In this document: positions 17,383 to 27,720 of the stretch, one piece after another
How the letters are laid out: the number at the start of each line of letters is the position of its first letter
Numbering within the stretch: position 1 is the first letter of the stretch
Source: Opitutaceae bacterium
GTDB lineage: Bacteria > Verrucomicrobiota > Verrucomicrobiia > Opitutales > Opitutaceae
Length of the DNA: 64,000 nt
Assembly: GCA_028284235.1 (NCBI GenBank)
Contig: JANQSC010000017.1
Coordinates: forward strand, 52,761-116,760
Direction of reading: 5' to 3'
The notes under the pieces: generated by a model
The model's database searches: none
What the model saw: the letters and a program-made list of their open reading frames with translations, nothing else
What the model was told of the DNA's origin: nothing
Translations under genes and position numbers: made by a program

Positions 17383-20300
17383 CTAACGCGCCGGCAGAGC
17401 GTCGCTTTCCGCATCTTCCCCACGACCAAGCACCGTCCGAACAGTCGCCCCAAACCAATTGCGGAGATCGTCGAGCAACGCGTAGAACAGCGGTACGACA
17501 ATCAGTGTCAGAAACGTGGATACGAGCAGCCCGCCGATAATCACTCGTCCCAGTGGCGAGTAAGACATGTCCATCACCTTCGATCCTCCGATCGCCATCG
17601 GGAGCATACCGAATGTTGTCGTGAGCGAGGTAATCCAAATCGGACGAAACCGCTGGCGGCTCGCCTCGATCAACGCGTCGTTTCGCGACAGTCCAGAACG
17701 CATGAGACGCTGGGACAGGTCGATCAGCACGATTCCGTTGTTGACGACAATTCCAAGCAATATCATCGCCCCTACTCCCGCCATTCGATCAAACGCCGTT
17801 TCGGTCGCGACGAGCATCCAGACAACTCCCACACTCGCCATCGGTACAGTCGCGATCACCGCTAGCGGCATAATGAACGACTCGAAGAGGATGCCCATGA
17901 GGAACAATACGAAAATGAAAATCAGCAGCAGAGCGAAACGGATATCCCGGTTTTCCTGGTCTATCCGCAAAGACGAACTCCCTCGGTCCCAGCGATAGCC
18001 ACGCGGCATTTCGAAGCCCTGCATGAGCGACTCGATCTTGGCATTGGTGGCCCGAATGTCGTCCGTATCCATCATGGCTCGGATTCGCATCGAAGTTTTT
18101 CGGTTGTCCCGCCTTATCGACCAGGTCGAATCGCGAAAATCCAAAGTCGAAATAGACTCGAGCGGAACCTCCGTTCCATTGTCCGAAAGAAACCGCATTC
18201 GACTCAATTCATCGAGCGACTCCCGATCCTCTTCACGCAGCCGGGCCTCGATGTTAATTTCGCGGCCTTCTGCCGTATAGAAGCGCCCGACGCTCGATCC
18301 GCGCATCGCCGCCGCAATCCCGTTCGAAACGTCCCGCGTGCTGATTCCCAGTTTCTGCGCCTGCTCCCGGTCCAGGTGGACATTCAGCTCCTGATTGTCC
18401 TCCTCCAAGTCCATATCGATCCCCACCAACTCCGGAATCGACTCCAATCGCCGCGCCACTTCGTCCGAAAGCGCATAGAGCGTTTCCGTGTCGTCGCCGT
18501 ACAAATACAAATAAAAGGAGCGGGTCGGGTCGCTCGGACCTCGACTCTTGTAGCTGGAACGCATCCGCAAACCCGGAGGCAACTCGATTCGCTCCGCGAC
18601 GTCGCGCATCACGTCTCCACGACTCATCGGTTTTTCCGGACCGAGACCCACTTGCTCCAACATCCAACGATAAGCCACCTGATGCCAGTTCAGCGTCTCT
18701 TGGCTCATGTTCATGCGCACGTACATCGTGTAGCTGCTGTGATAGGACGAATAGGAGTCGAACCCGTACTGAGTTCGGTTCTCCTCCAAAAACGCCTCCA
18801 CGTCGTCCACCCATTCACTCACCTGCGACTTCTTCACACCCGCTGGCAAGTAGAAACTCAGACTGATCACGCTGGCGTCGCTGCTGCGTTCCCGCGTTTC
18901 GATCCACTCATCGTAAACCGGATACGCGGACACGCCGAGGATCATTAGGATTACAAGAATCGCGAGCCCTTTGTCTTTCAGCGAACGCTTCAAGAGCGAT
19001 TGATAGACGCCATTGATTCTTCCGGTACCCGTTTCAACTCTCGGCTTCGCTCGCTTCGAGGCAAAGGTCTTAGTCGCTAGCGGAATGAGCAACAAAGCGA
19101 TCGTCAGCGACGCGGCCAAAGACGCGATCACGGGAATTCCAATCCGGTAGAAGTAGAATCGAATCTCCCCCCCCGAATCCATCAACAGCAATGGAATGAA
19201 GACCACCATTGTAGTCAGAGTCGCCATGGTGATGGCCAGTGAAATTTCACTCGCTCCTACCAGCGCTCCCTTCTTAGGGCTCATTCCTTTCTCGATCTTC
19301 GAGTGTATGTTCTCCACCATGACAATCGCGTTGTCGACAACGAGACCGACGGAAATGAGCAGGCCCATCATGGTCAGGAGATTCAAGGTCCAGTCGATAA
19401 AATAGAGCACGACCACCGAACACAGCAGTGAGAGCGGGATCGCCAAAGTAATGGTCAGCGAGATCTTCAGGGAGCGTAAAAAGAAGACCAGAACCGCGAA
19501 CGAGAAAATGCCTCCCCAAACCGCCGACATTTTAAGATTGTCGATGGACTGAAGGATGTACTTTCCTTGATCCTTGAATACACGGAACTGAATCCCTTCC
19601 CAGCGTTTCGAATTGGCGAATCGTTCGAAGACGCGATTCGCCTGGCGGGTGATCTCGACAATATTCGCGTCCGCCGAGCGCTTGATTTCGATTCCATAGG
19701 CCCGACCGCCTTCCAGCCTCCAAGTTCCCGAGCTCTCCAGCTTGCTGATGTACACTTCGCCAAGATCGCTCAGTTTCACGTTTTTCTCCCGGTCGACGAC
19801 GAAATCCTCCAGGACGGAAATATCCTCGATGCGACCAACCGAGCGTACCATGTACTCTTGTCCGCCCTCCGATACACGACCCGCGCTCAAATTCAGATTC
19901 TGGTTTCTCAGACGAGAGGAGAGCGCGAATATGTCGATGTTGTGAGACCGGAGCTTCTCCTGGTCCAGCGAGATTCGAATTTCGCGACGGCTGTCGCCTT
20001 GGATATCGACTTCCGCCACTCCGTCGATCCGCTGGAGGGCGGGAGCGAAATAGCGCTCGATGAAATACTCCGGATTTTCGATCTCGGGCCCCATCGTCAT
20101 CGAGGCGAAGAGGATTTCCTCGTCGTCCGCGTCGTACTTGTAGACGCGAATTTCTTCAACCTCTTCCGGCAACTCCGGAAGAAGCCGATCCATCCGGTCC
20201 TTGATATCGTCGTACGCGTCATCCATGTTGACGCTGTTGTGAAAGTAGACGTAGGCGCGACCCTGAGAGGAATACGCTCGCGTATGGATTCTATCAATAC

Positions 20301-20547
20301 CCGTTACAGTTCCGAGAATGTCCTCCATAGGCTCGACGATCTTGTCGAGCGTGTCGAGCGGAGTCGAATTGTCGTAGTCCGCCCGAACCATCAACCGCTT
20401 CTCCTCCATTCCGCTGGGGAATAGTTCTACCTTGATGCGGTTATACGCAATCACGCCAAGAACGAGCGTCATCAGCAAACCCATCAATACCGTGATCGGC
20501 CGATTGACCGAAAGCGACGGAAAGAAACTGTAGTCCTCTTTACGCAT
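17383..20547 (-). CDS. RND-family efflux transporter permease (second of two)
   Basis: 1054-residue inner-membrane pump of the AcrB/HAE1 fold: TM1 at about 17-36, a large periplasmic porter domain, TM2-6, a second periplasmic domain and TM7-12. The proton-relay TM4 segment reads GLVVDNAIVMVEN: one of the usual two Asp residues is Asn. It starts 9 bases after the preceding RND gene's stop, so both are probably made together and may assemble as a hetero-oligomer. No outer-membrane channel gene is next to it. Substrate unknown. Confidence 0.9.
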   Translation of the reverse strand: MRKEDYSFFPSLSVNRPITVLMGLLMTLVLGVIAYNRIKVELFPSGMEEKRLMVRADYDNSTPLDTLDKIVEPMEDILGTVTGIDRIHTRAYSSQGRAYVYFHNSVNMDDAYDDIKDRMDRLLPELPEEVEEIRVYKYDADDEEILFASMTMGPEIENPEYFIERYFAPALQRIDGVAEVDIQGDSRREIRISLDQEKLRSHNIDIFALSSRLRNQNLNLSAGRVSEGGQEYMVRSVGRIEDISVLEDFVVDREKNVKLSDLGEVYISKLESSGTWRLEGGRAYGIEIKRSADANIVEITRQANRVFERFANSKRWEGIQFRVFKDQGKYILQSIDNLKMSAVWGGIFSFAVLVFFLRSLKISLTITLAIPLSLLCSVVVLYFIDWTLNLLTMMGLLISVGLVVDNAIVMVENIHSKIEKGMSPKKGALVGASEISLAITMATLTTMVVFIPLLLMDSGGEIRFYFYRIGIPVIASLAASLTIALLLIPLATKTFASKRAKPRVETGTGRINGVYQSLLKRSLKDKGLAILVILMILGVSAYPVYDEWIETRERSSDASVISLSFYLPAGVKKSQVSEWVDDVEAFLEENRTQYGFDSYSSYHSSYTMYVRMNMSQETLNWHQVAYRWMLEQVGLGPEKPMSRGDVMRDVAERIELPPGLRMRSSYKSRGPSDPTRSFYLYLYGDDTETLYALSDEVARRLESIPELVGIDMDLEEDNQELNVHLDREQAQKLGISTRDVSNGIAAAMRGSSVGRFYTAEGREINIEARLREEDRESLDELSRMRFLSDNGTEVPLESISTLDFRDSTWSIRRDNRKTSMRIRAMMDTDDIRATNAKIESLMQGFEMPRGYRWDRGSSSLRIDQENRDIRFALLLIFIFVLFLMGILFESFIMPLAVIATVPMASVGVVWMLVATETAFDRMAGVGAMILLGIVVNNGIVLIDLSQRLMRSGLSRNDALIEASRQRFRPIWITSLTTTFGMLPMAIGGSKVMDMSYSPLGRVIIGGLLVSTFLTLIVVPLFYALLDDLRNWFGATVRTVLGRGEDAESDALPAR

Positions 20548-20556
20548 ATCGTCTCG

Positions 20557-23500
20557 CTACGCTTTGACGCCTACCCCCATCGCGATTTCCTCTTCTCCCA
20601 CGGACTCCTCGCTTTCGACTTTAATTTCCTTGTAGTCGACCAGTAGATACACACAGGGAATCACAATCAATGTAAGAAAGGTCGAAGTCGACAGGCCTGC
20701 AATCACCGTGATCGCCAGCGGAACCCGAATTTCCGAGCCTTCACCGAGACCCAGAGCCATGGGGATCAAACCCAAAACCGTGGTCATGGTAGTCATCAAA
20801 ATGGGACGAAAACGGGCGACCGCGGCTGTCTTTACCGCCTCCACCTTTTCCTTCCCGCCACGCCTCAGATTATTGATGTAGTCAACGAGCACGATGGCGT
20901 TGTTCACTACGATCCCCGCCAGCATGATGAGGCCGATGAAGACCAGAATATTCAACGACCAACCGCCAAGGAAGAGAACGATCACCACTCCAATTATGGC
21001 GAGCGGCACCGTGAATAAAATAATGAACGGGTGCAGCAGCGACTCGAACTGGCTGGCCATGACGATGTAGACGAGAAAAAGGGCCAAGGCCAAAGCGAAC
21101 ATGAGGCTTTCCAAAGAGCGCTCCATCTCCGCCGCCTGACCAGTCACATCGTAGTCGAATCCCTCCGGGAGCTCCATAGCGAACAGCGTCTCCTCGATTA
21201 GCAGCGACGCCTCCGAGAGCTGGATCCCTTCCACATTCGCCGTGACGACGGCTCCTCGTTGCTGGTCGAGATGGCGAATTTCGTTCGGCCCCTCGCGTAC
21301 GCGCAAATCCGCGATCGACGACAGCGGTATGGGCACCGCGCCGCGCGGATTCACCACGATGCTCCTCAGCTCTTCCAGCCCGAGTCGATCCTGCTCGTCC
21401 AGTCGCACCATGATGTCGATCTGACGATCCCTGCGTTGGAACTCGGTGGGCACTTGGCCTTGGACTTTGTTGCGTATCAGCTCGGCAACCGTCTTCAGGT
21501 CCATGTTCAATTGGGAAAGTCGCTGCCGATCATAGACAATCTGCACTTCGGGATTCCCTTTTTGTACGCTGGACTGGATGTCGACGAGCCCCGGAATTCC
21601 TTGCAACGCCGCCACCACCGACGCGCTCGCCTCTTTCATATCCTCCAGGTCGTGGCCGTAAATCTCCACCTCGATCGGGGCGTTCACGCTGAACAGTTCC
21701 GGATAGCTCACTTCAATCTCAATATCGGGAATATTCGACGTGTACTGTCTCAATTCATCCAATACGAGCGTCTCCATCGCTTTGCTCGAACCAGGAACGA
21801 GAGCCGTGGTAATCACGCCTGTATTGTCCCCTTCGTCGGAACCGCTTGAAGCGCCGCCGTCTGTGCCGACTAAAACCGCGGTCCGAGCCACGTATTCGTT
21901 TTCCAACACGACGGATTCGATTCCCCTCACCGTCTCGATTGTCTCTTCAATCGGAGTCCCCACGGGCAGTTTCACTTTAACATTGAATTCGCCTTGATGG
22001 ACTTTCGGGATCAGTTCGCTGCCCAGCCTTGGAAAAACGAATCCAATAGTCAGCCCAAACGCGAGAAACGCGATTCCGACGATGAAAATCTTGTTGCCCA
22101 GCGCCCAGCCCAAAAGCCCCTTGTAGAAGGCCAAGGCGCGAGCGAACGCGAAATCGAACACTTTCAAAAACGGAGTTAACGCTCGAATCAGCTGCTTCCC
22201 AATCCAGATGAAAACGCCCACCACAAGCAGTACCGCCATGAATACGAGTGTCGCAACCTTGCCGATCACGCACATAACGATTCGAAACGGAAGCGAAATA
22301 ACCAAGACTGCCAACACGAGCGGATACGCGACTACGGCGAAAATCCGATACACCCAGCCGCAATTTTTGATCCCCGTGTTGTAGCTTCGGATCGAATTCG
22401 AGAACTTGCTCCACGTTTCCACTACGAAGTCGAAGCTCAGAACCTTGCTACGCTTGTTCGCCAACGCGTTTTGGTCGCCGCCAAATTGCCGCGACGCCAA
22501 CATGGGAATAAAATAAAGCGCCACCACGAGCGACGCCAGAAGCGAGAAAACAACCGTCAGCGACATGTCCCCGAAAACCTGGCCGGCAACGCCTTCGACG
22601 AAGACGATGGGAAAGAACACCGCGATCGTCGTCAAAGTCGAGGCGACCACCGCGCCTCCTACTTCGGAAACGCCGCGCACTGTGGATTCGACGAAGCTAT
22701 CCCCTTCCTCGCGACATCGGAAAATGCTCTCGAGCACCACGATCGAGTTGTCCACCAGCATCCCCACGCCCAAGGCCAGTCCGCCCAGCGATATGATGTT
22801 GAGCGTCACGCCCGACAACTGCATCGGCGCGAACGTGGCGACGATGGATACCGGAATGGTAATCCCGATAATGGCCGTGTGCCCCACGTTTCTCAAAAAG
22901 AGAAAAATGACGAAAACCGAAATCAGCCCCCCGACGATCGCATTCCCTTTCACCTCGTCGATGGACTGCTTGATAAAGACGGACTGGTCCGTAAGCACCG
23001 CCAGTTCGCAGCCATCCGGAAGCTTGTAATCGACGAAATTTGTCATGATCCGGTCTTCGCGAATTATCAACGCCGCGTCCCGCCGCAGATCGCTCGAGTC
23101 CCGTTTGCCGTCCTGATTGCGCATCGCCTCCGCCGCAAGCGCTCGAGCGTCTCCAACGCCTCGGTTTTCGACGTACGATTGCTGCTCGGGCGTTCCATAA
23201 ACGCGATCCCTCACGCGCTGGGCGACTTCGACAATGTTGGCATCCGCCTCCTTGTAGATTTCGATCTCCACGCTTTCCCGTCCATTGACCAACGTCTCGA
23301 TCTCGATCTCCTTGTGACTCTTTTCGATATCGGCGATATCACTCAAGAGGACGTTCACACCGTTCTTTTGAGCAATCACGATCGAACCGATTTCCTCCAC
23401 CGACTTGAACTCGTTCAGGGTTCGGATGGAATAGCGCACGCGTCCTTCCTGTAATCGCCCCCCCGGCAAGTTCACGTTATTCTGGGCCAGTCGCGAATTC

Positions 23501-24108
23501 ACCTGCTGAATGTCCAAGTTCAAGGATACGAGCTTGTCCTCGTAAATCCGCACTTGGTACTCCTCTTCGAGTCCTCCGATGACCTTGACCGCGGCCAGGC
23601 CTTCCTCACCCTCGAGCTCGCGCTGCACAATCTCCTCCGCATAGAGACGAAGTTGGTCGAGCGGATACGGGCCCGTCATCCCAATACGCATGATAGGGTC
23701 CAAGGTTGGATCGTATCGCAAGATGAGCGGACGCTTGGCGTCGCGCGGCATGCGTACGCGGTCCAGCTTTTCGCGAATGGACTGCGTCGCCTCGGTCATG
23801 TCCGCTCCCCAGGCGAATTCGAGGATGATGTCCGACTGGTCCGCTTTCGAGATCGAGGTAATCGAATTGAGCTTTTGGATAATCCCGAGTTGTTCCTCCA
23901 ACCGCTGCGAAACCTGGGTCTCGACCTCCTGCGGAGCCGTACCCGGATACTCGGTACGCACCGTAAGCGTCGGATAGGACACCTCGGGCATCAATGTAAG
24001 CGGCAGTTTCTGGTAGGAAACGTATCCGAATACGCTTACCGCCAGCACAATCATCAAGACCGACACCGGTCGGCGCGTGGAAATCGCGAAATGGGATTTC
24101 TTATTCAC
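20557..24108 (-). CDS. RND-family efflux transporter permease with extra central membrane segments
   Basis: About 1183 residues. Usual RND layout, TM4 segment GMLVDNSIVVLES (again only one Asp), and C-terminal TM10-12. Unlike ordinary RND pumps of about 1040 residues, it carries an extra hydrophobic block at about residues 565-700 (bases near 22030-22430) with three additional long apolar stretches between the two halves. The frame opens at 24129, but GTG 24108 preceded by GAGG, giving a start VNKKSHFAISTRRP, fits the family N-terminus better. Between adaptor lipoprotein and second RND gene. Confidence 0.88.
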   Translation of the reverse strand: MNKKSHFAISTRRPVSVLMIVLAVSVFGYVSYQKLPLTLMPEVSYPTLTVRTEYPGTAPQEVETQVSQRLEEQLGIIQKLNSITSISKADQSDIILEFAWGADMTEATQSIREKLDRVRMPRDAKRPLILRYDPTLDPIMRIGMTGPYPLDQLRLYAEEIVQRELEGEEGLAAVKVIGGLEEEYQVRIYEDKLVSLNLDIQQVNSRLAQNNVNLPGGRLQEGRVRYSIRTLNEFKSVEEIGSIVIAQKNGVNVLLSDIADIEKSHKEIEIETLVNGRESVEIEIYKEADANIVEVAQRVRDRVYGTPEQQSYVENRGVGDARALAAEAMRNQDGKRDSSDLRRDAALIIREDRIMTNFVDYKLPDGCELAVLTDQSVFIKQSIDEVKGNAIVGGLISVFVIFLFLRNVGHTAIIGITIPVSIVATFAPMQLSGVTLNIISLGGLALGVGMLVDNSIVVLESIFRCREEGDSFVESTVRGVSEVGGAVVASTLTTIAVFFPIVFVEGVAGQVFGDMSLTVVFSLLASLVVALYFIPMLASRQFGGDQNALANKRSKVLSFDFVVETWSKFSNSIRSYNTGIKNCGWVYRIFAVVAYPLVLAVLVISLPFRIVMCVIGKVATLVFMAVLLVVGVFIWIGKQLIRALTPFLKVFDFAFARALAFYKGLLGWALGNKIFIVGIAFLAFGLTIGFVFPRLGSELIPKVHQGEFNVKVKLPVGTPIEETIETVRGIESVVLENEYVARTAVLVGTDGGASSGSDEGDNTGVITTALVPGSSKAMETLVLDELRQYTSNIPDIEIEVSYPELFSVNAPIEVEIYGHDLEDMKEASASVVAALQGIPGLVDIQSSVQKGNPEVQIVYDRQRLSQLNMDLKTVAELIRNKVQGQVPTEFQRRDRQIDIMVRLDEQDRLGLEELRSIVVNPRGAVPIPLSSIADLRVREGPNEIRHLDQQRGAVVTANVEGIQLSEASLLIEETLFAMELPEGFDYDVTGQAAEMERSLESLMFALALALFLVYIVMASQFESLLHPFIILFTVPLAIIGVVIVLFLGGWSLNILVFIGLIMLAGIVVNNAIVLVDYINNLRRGGKEKVEAVKTAAVARFRPILMTTMTTVLGLIPMALGLGEGSEIRVPLAITVIAGLSTSTFLTLIVIPCVYLLVDYKEIKVESEESVGEEEIAMGVGVKA

Positions 24109-24224
24109 TGCATCCTCGCCCTCATGCAACTACCGAAAGCGATGTCGAATTTCCTATCGACAACGGCGCTTCTTAATCGAAGGCGTTCGCTACTCACTGA
24201 CAGCCTTGATTTCAGGCGAGCCAT

Positions 24225-25400
24225 CTAGCCTTCGGCCGAACCGTTTGACTTCGTCTGGCTTTCCTCCGCCGCAACCGCGTCCGCGACCACCTTCACGTTG
24301 GCGCCGTCTTTCAAGGCGCTGTGGCCCATCACGATCACGGAGTCCCCTTTTTCCAATCCCGAAATCGCCTGGACGTATCCGACGTTTGAATAGCCTTCTT
24401 GCAACAGCATCTTGCGCGCCTTCCCTCCCTGCACTTTGAATATGTATTTCAGGTCACCTTCATGTACGATCGCCTCTTTTGGAACGAGCACTGCATTGTC
24501 ACTGGTATCCACAATCACCCGTACATTCACGAACATCCCAGGATAGATCGGCATGCCATTGACATCCGAAATCGCGACCTTCGCTTTGAAAGTGCCACTT
24601 TCGGGATCGACAATCGGACTGACTAGCTTCACGAACGCGTCGTACCGAACCCCTTCGATTAACTCGGAGTCGATCACGGCGGGCAGTCCTTGTTCGACCA
24701 CGAGCAGATGTTGTCCAGGAACATTCACGTTCGCAAACAGCTCGTCCAAGTTCATCACCGAGAACAAAGGTCGATTGGCAGTCACGCGACTCCCTTCTTG
24801 AGCCACTCTTGCAGTAACCACTCCGCTCACCGTGGACCGGACGATCGTATTTTCCAATTGGATACGCGTACGCTCGTAGCGCAACCGCATCTGCTCCAAA
24901 TTGAACTTGGCGTTGTCGAACTCCTGCTGGTTGATCAGGTTCCGCTCGTGCAACCCGGTGGTTCGCTCGAAATTCCCTTTTTCGTGCTCGTATCGGGCTC
25001 GAGCCTCGTCCGCATCGACGCGCTGCTCCTCGTTTTCCATACGAGCGAGAATCTGGCCGGTTTCAACGCGGTCCCCTTCTTCAACCAGAACCTCGAGGAT
25101 GACTCCCGAGGCTTCCGAGAATATCTCCACCGAGCTCTCCGTTTCCAATACGGAATCGAATACGAGAGAGGACGTAATCGTCCCTTCATCGACGATAGAG
25201 ACCTTGACCGGAACCGCAGGCCGTTCGCGGGCCACTCGATTGGTTTTCTCCGGTTTTTCCCCCTTGGAGTCGCTCTCGACTTTTTTACTCGCCGCTTCTT
25301 TCGCAGCGCTGTCTTTGGACGCCTGATTCTTGGAGTCCGAGCAACCGCCAAAAGCGATCGCTGCGCAAAGAAGAAAAACTGTCCACATCCACGACTTCAT
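24225..25400 (-). CDS. RND efflux periplasmic adaptor lipoprotein (membrane fusion protein)
   Basis: 391 residues. N-terminal signal ends in lipobox FGGC (Cys about 20), so it is predicted to be lipid-anchored. A Lys/Glu-rich linker (about 22-60) precedes the lipoyl halves (SGVILEVLVEEGDRVETGQI and ENTIVRSTVSGVVTARVAQE), split by a coiled-coil hairpin (about 130-175), then beta-barrel and membrane-proximal domains. It links the RND pump to an outer-membrane channel. First gene of the three-gene pump set; 83 bases lie between it and arsS upstream. Confidence 0.9.
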   Translation of the reverse strand: MKSWMWTVFLLCAAIAFGGCSDSKNQASKDSAAKEAASKKVESDSKGEKPEKTNRVARERPAVPVKVSIVDEGTITSSLVFDSVLETESSVEIFSEASGVILEVLVEEGDRVETGQILARMENEEQRVDADEARARYEHEKGNFERTTGLHERNLINQQEFDNAKFNLEQMRLRYERTRIQLENTIVRSTVSGVVTARVAQEGSRVTANRPLFSVMNLDELFANVNVPGQHLLVVEQGLPAVIDSELIEGVRYDAFVKLVSPIVDPESGTFKAKVAISDVNGMPIYPGMFVNVRVIVDTSDNAVLVPKEAIVHEGDLKYIFKVQGGKARKMLLQEGYSNVGYVQAISGLEKGDSVIVMGHSALKDGANVKVVADAVAAEESQTKSNGSAEG

Positions 25401-25483
25401 TATCGATACAAATTACTGACTATGACACTGTTCTGGACAAAACCAAAGCTCAATTATCGTGTACGGTCAAACGCGGGCGGAAC

Positions 25484-26464
25484 CTAGTCGGTCAGCGCCC
25501 CTCCGCAACTGGAACCCGCTCCCGCTGTGCAGCCATAGCAATGCTCCCCCAAAGCGATGGAGGAACCCGGCAGTTCCTTCGGATCAAGCTCCCATAAATA
25601 GCGATTCGGACGATCGCCCAGGGGCAACCCCAGCATCTGGTTGAAGTCGCAATCGAACACGCGGCCCTCCCAGTCAACGCTCACAGTGTCACGACACATC
25701 AAGCCGTCGATCGACGCCGGATTGAAGCTATCGACCAGCAATTGATGATACGACGCGCTCTTCCCCTCGCGTTTGAGCTGCGTCAAAAACCGGGCGATGG
25801 GCATGTTGGTGATCGTGAACAAACGGTCGAATCGAATCCCGAAATGGTCGCGCAGCGCTTCCTTATAGTCCGCTTCCAGCTCCGATTGGTCCGGAGGCAA
25901 TTGGGCGCCCAGCGGATTGTAGACGAGATTCAGCCGCAAGTCGCCTCCCGTTCCGTAGCCAGCCCGGTTCAAGCGCCGCAACGCGACGATCGACGCGTCG
26001 AACACGCCGTCCCCGCGCTGCTGGTCCACGTTCTCGGGTTGATAGCAGGGCATCGAAGCGACCACCTCAACTCGATTCTCCACCAAAAACTCGATCAGAT
26101 CCTCGTACCCAGGCTCGACCAGAATCGTCAAATTACACCGATCGATGATCGTTGCCTCCGGGCGGATCGCCCGCGACTCCGACACGAAATAACGAAACTC
26201 CGGGTTCATTTCCGGAGCGCCGCCGGTAAGATCGACCGTATCGATGGACGGTGTCGATTCGAACCAACTCAACACTCGATCGATCGTCGAACGCGTCATG
26301 AGCTCCTTGCGAGCCGGCCCCGCGTTCACGTGGCAATGGACGCAGGCCAGATTGCAGAGTTTTCCCACGTTGACCTGGAGCGATCGCGGCGACTTGCGCC
26401 TCAATTCCAGATCCCCCGTGGACAAACGTTCCTGAAACGTGGGCGAATACTCGATTTGGCTCAT
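25484..26464 (-). CDS. arsS: Radical SAM protein ArsS, arsenosugar biosynthesis type
   Basis: 326 residues. The radical-SAM cluster motif CxxxCxxC is at Cys37, Cys41 and Cys44 (CNLACVHC), and the C-terminal DUF3641-type region is Cys-rich (CYGCTAGAGSSCGG). ArsS is known to use a radical SAM reaction to make 5'-deoxy-5'-dimethylarsinoyl-adenosine in the arsenosugar route. It starts 12 bases after arsM, so the two form a classic arsM-arsS pair. A separate family of similar radical SAM/Cys-rich proteins exists, but the arsM partner makes this assignment firm. Confidence 0.9.
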   Translation of the reverse strand: MSQIEYSPTFQERLSTGDLELRRKSPRSLQVNVGKLCNLACVHCHVNAGPARKELMTRSTIDRVLSWFESTPSIDTVDLTGGAPEMNPEFRYFVSESRAIRPEATIIDRCNLTILVEPGYEDLIEFLVENRVEVVASMPCYQPENVDQQRGDGVFDASIVALRRLNRAGYGTGGDLRLNLVYNPLGAQLPPDQSELEADYKEALRDHFGIRFDRLFTITNMPIARFLTQLKREGKSASYHQLLVDSFNPASIDGLMCRDTVSVDWEGRVFDCDFNQMLGLPLGDRPNRYLWELDPKELPGSSIALGEHCYGCTAGAGSSCGGALTD

Positions 26465-26476
26465 AAACGCGATTCG

Positions 26477-27571
26477 CTAGCAGCATGAACTGCCCTCTTC
26501 GCCGCAGGTGGAGGCCACCGACGGTTGCTCCGCGTCGGTCTCATTCTCCGGACCGACTAGGACTAAACTCTCCTTGTAAGGACTTCGCCGATACCGCTCA
26601 AGTTGCTGGTCACTGACCGCCACTCGCTCGCCGCGACGCAGCAGGTTGCCTTCCTCGTCCTCCACCGATCGGTAAGGACCTTTGTAAATGACCGCATGAC
26701 GCCCTGTCCCGCCAATTTCTTCTGGCGCCTTAAAGGCCTCAACCGTCACGGATCGAAACACAATTCCATCCACGATCCGCCACGGTTGCAGATCGAATTT
26801 GCGGTAGCGAATTCCGTGAAATCCGGCCTCTTCGAAGGCCGTTAGAAAATCGCTCTCGGTAAAGGCGCCGGAGAGGCAGCCGCTCCAGAGCTCCGGATCC
26901 TCCCTCATCTCGGGAGCGACCGGCCGATCCGAGACGATGTCGGAAATCACCGCTCGACCCCCGTCCTTGAGGACTCGATACAATTCCGCGAACAAGGTCC
27001 GCTTTTTGTCCGCGTCGACTAAATTGAGTACGCAATTGGAAACGACAACGTCAATCGAGGCATCCTCGACGAGCGGCTGCTCGCGGCGAAGTGTCTCGAC
27101 GGTCTCCTCCAACGCGAGCAACCCGTCCGTGTCCGCCACGGGATTCCCGGACAACGCGGCGTCCAGAGCGTCCAGATCGAGCTTCAAATCCTGGATCCGT
27201 CCTTTGCGAAACGACACATTCGCGTAGCCAATATTCTCGGCGACGACCGGCGCGGACCGACGTGCCACCTCCAGCATATCGTCGGTCATATCCACCCCGA
27301 TCACCCGGCCCTCGGCTCCCACGACTTGCGATGCGATAAAACAGATTTTCCCCGTCCCGGAACCCAAATCCAGAACAGTTTCCCCTTTGTTCAAATACTG
27401 GCTCGGATCGCCACATCCATAATCCCGGTCGATCACCTCCTGAGGAATGGCCTTGAAATACCGCTGGTCATAGTCGACCGGACAACAGAGGGAGGCTTCT
27501 TTTTCCTGGGCCGCTCGGGAATAGCGAGCCCGCACCGCGCCTTCTTGAGAGTAATCGACTGTATCGCTCAT
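26477..27571 (-). CDS. arsM: Arsenite methyltransferase ArsM
   Basis: SAM-dependent enzyme that methylates As(III). 364 residues: SAM loop VLDLGSGTGK at about 87-96, and the Cys residues expected for arsenite binding in LCCPVDY (about 28-30), GCGD (about 52), SNCVLNL (about 181) and SGCLSGAF (about 230). The tail ends TCGEEGSSCC, a Cys cluster typical of many ArsM proteins. Located directly upstream of arsS. It methylates arsenic for detoxification or as the first part of arsenosugar synthesis. No arsR, arsC or arsB gene is seen nearby. Confidence 0.92.
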   Translation of the reverse strand: MSDTVDYSQEGAVRARYSRAAQEKEASLCCPVDYDQRYFKAIPQEVIDRDYGCGDPSQYLNKGETVLDLGSGTGKICFIASQVVGAEGRVIGVDMTDDMLEVARRSAPVVAENIGYANVSFRKGRIQDLKLDLDALDAALSGNPVADTDGLLALEETVETLRREQPLVEDASIDVVVSNCVLNLVDADKKRTLFAELYRVLKDGGRAVISDIVSDRPVAPEMREDPELWSGCLSGAFTESDFLTAFEEAGFHGIRYRKFDLQPWRIVDGIVFRSVTVEAFKAPEEIGGTGRHAVIYKGPYRSVEDEEGNLLRRGERVAVSDQQLERYRRSPYKESLVLVGPENETDAEQPSVASTCGEEGSSCC

Positions 27572-27720
27572 AAATGGGGATTAATACAGAAAGGCATACG
27601 CGTCGGAGCGGAAGTCTATTTCAAATTTTGCGCGGAACGAGGGCCCAATGGGAATTCTCCTCGCAAACGCCGATAGAAATCCCGGTCTACAGTGGGGATC
27701 TCGGCTGGACGCAGCCAACT

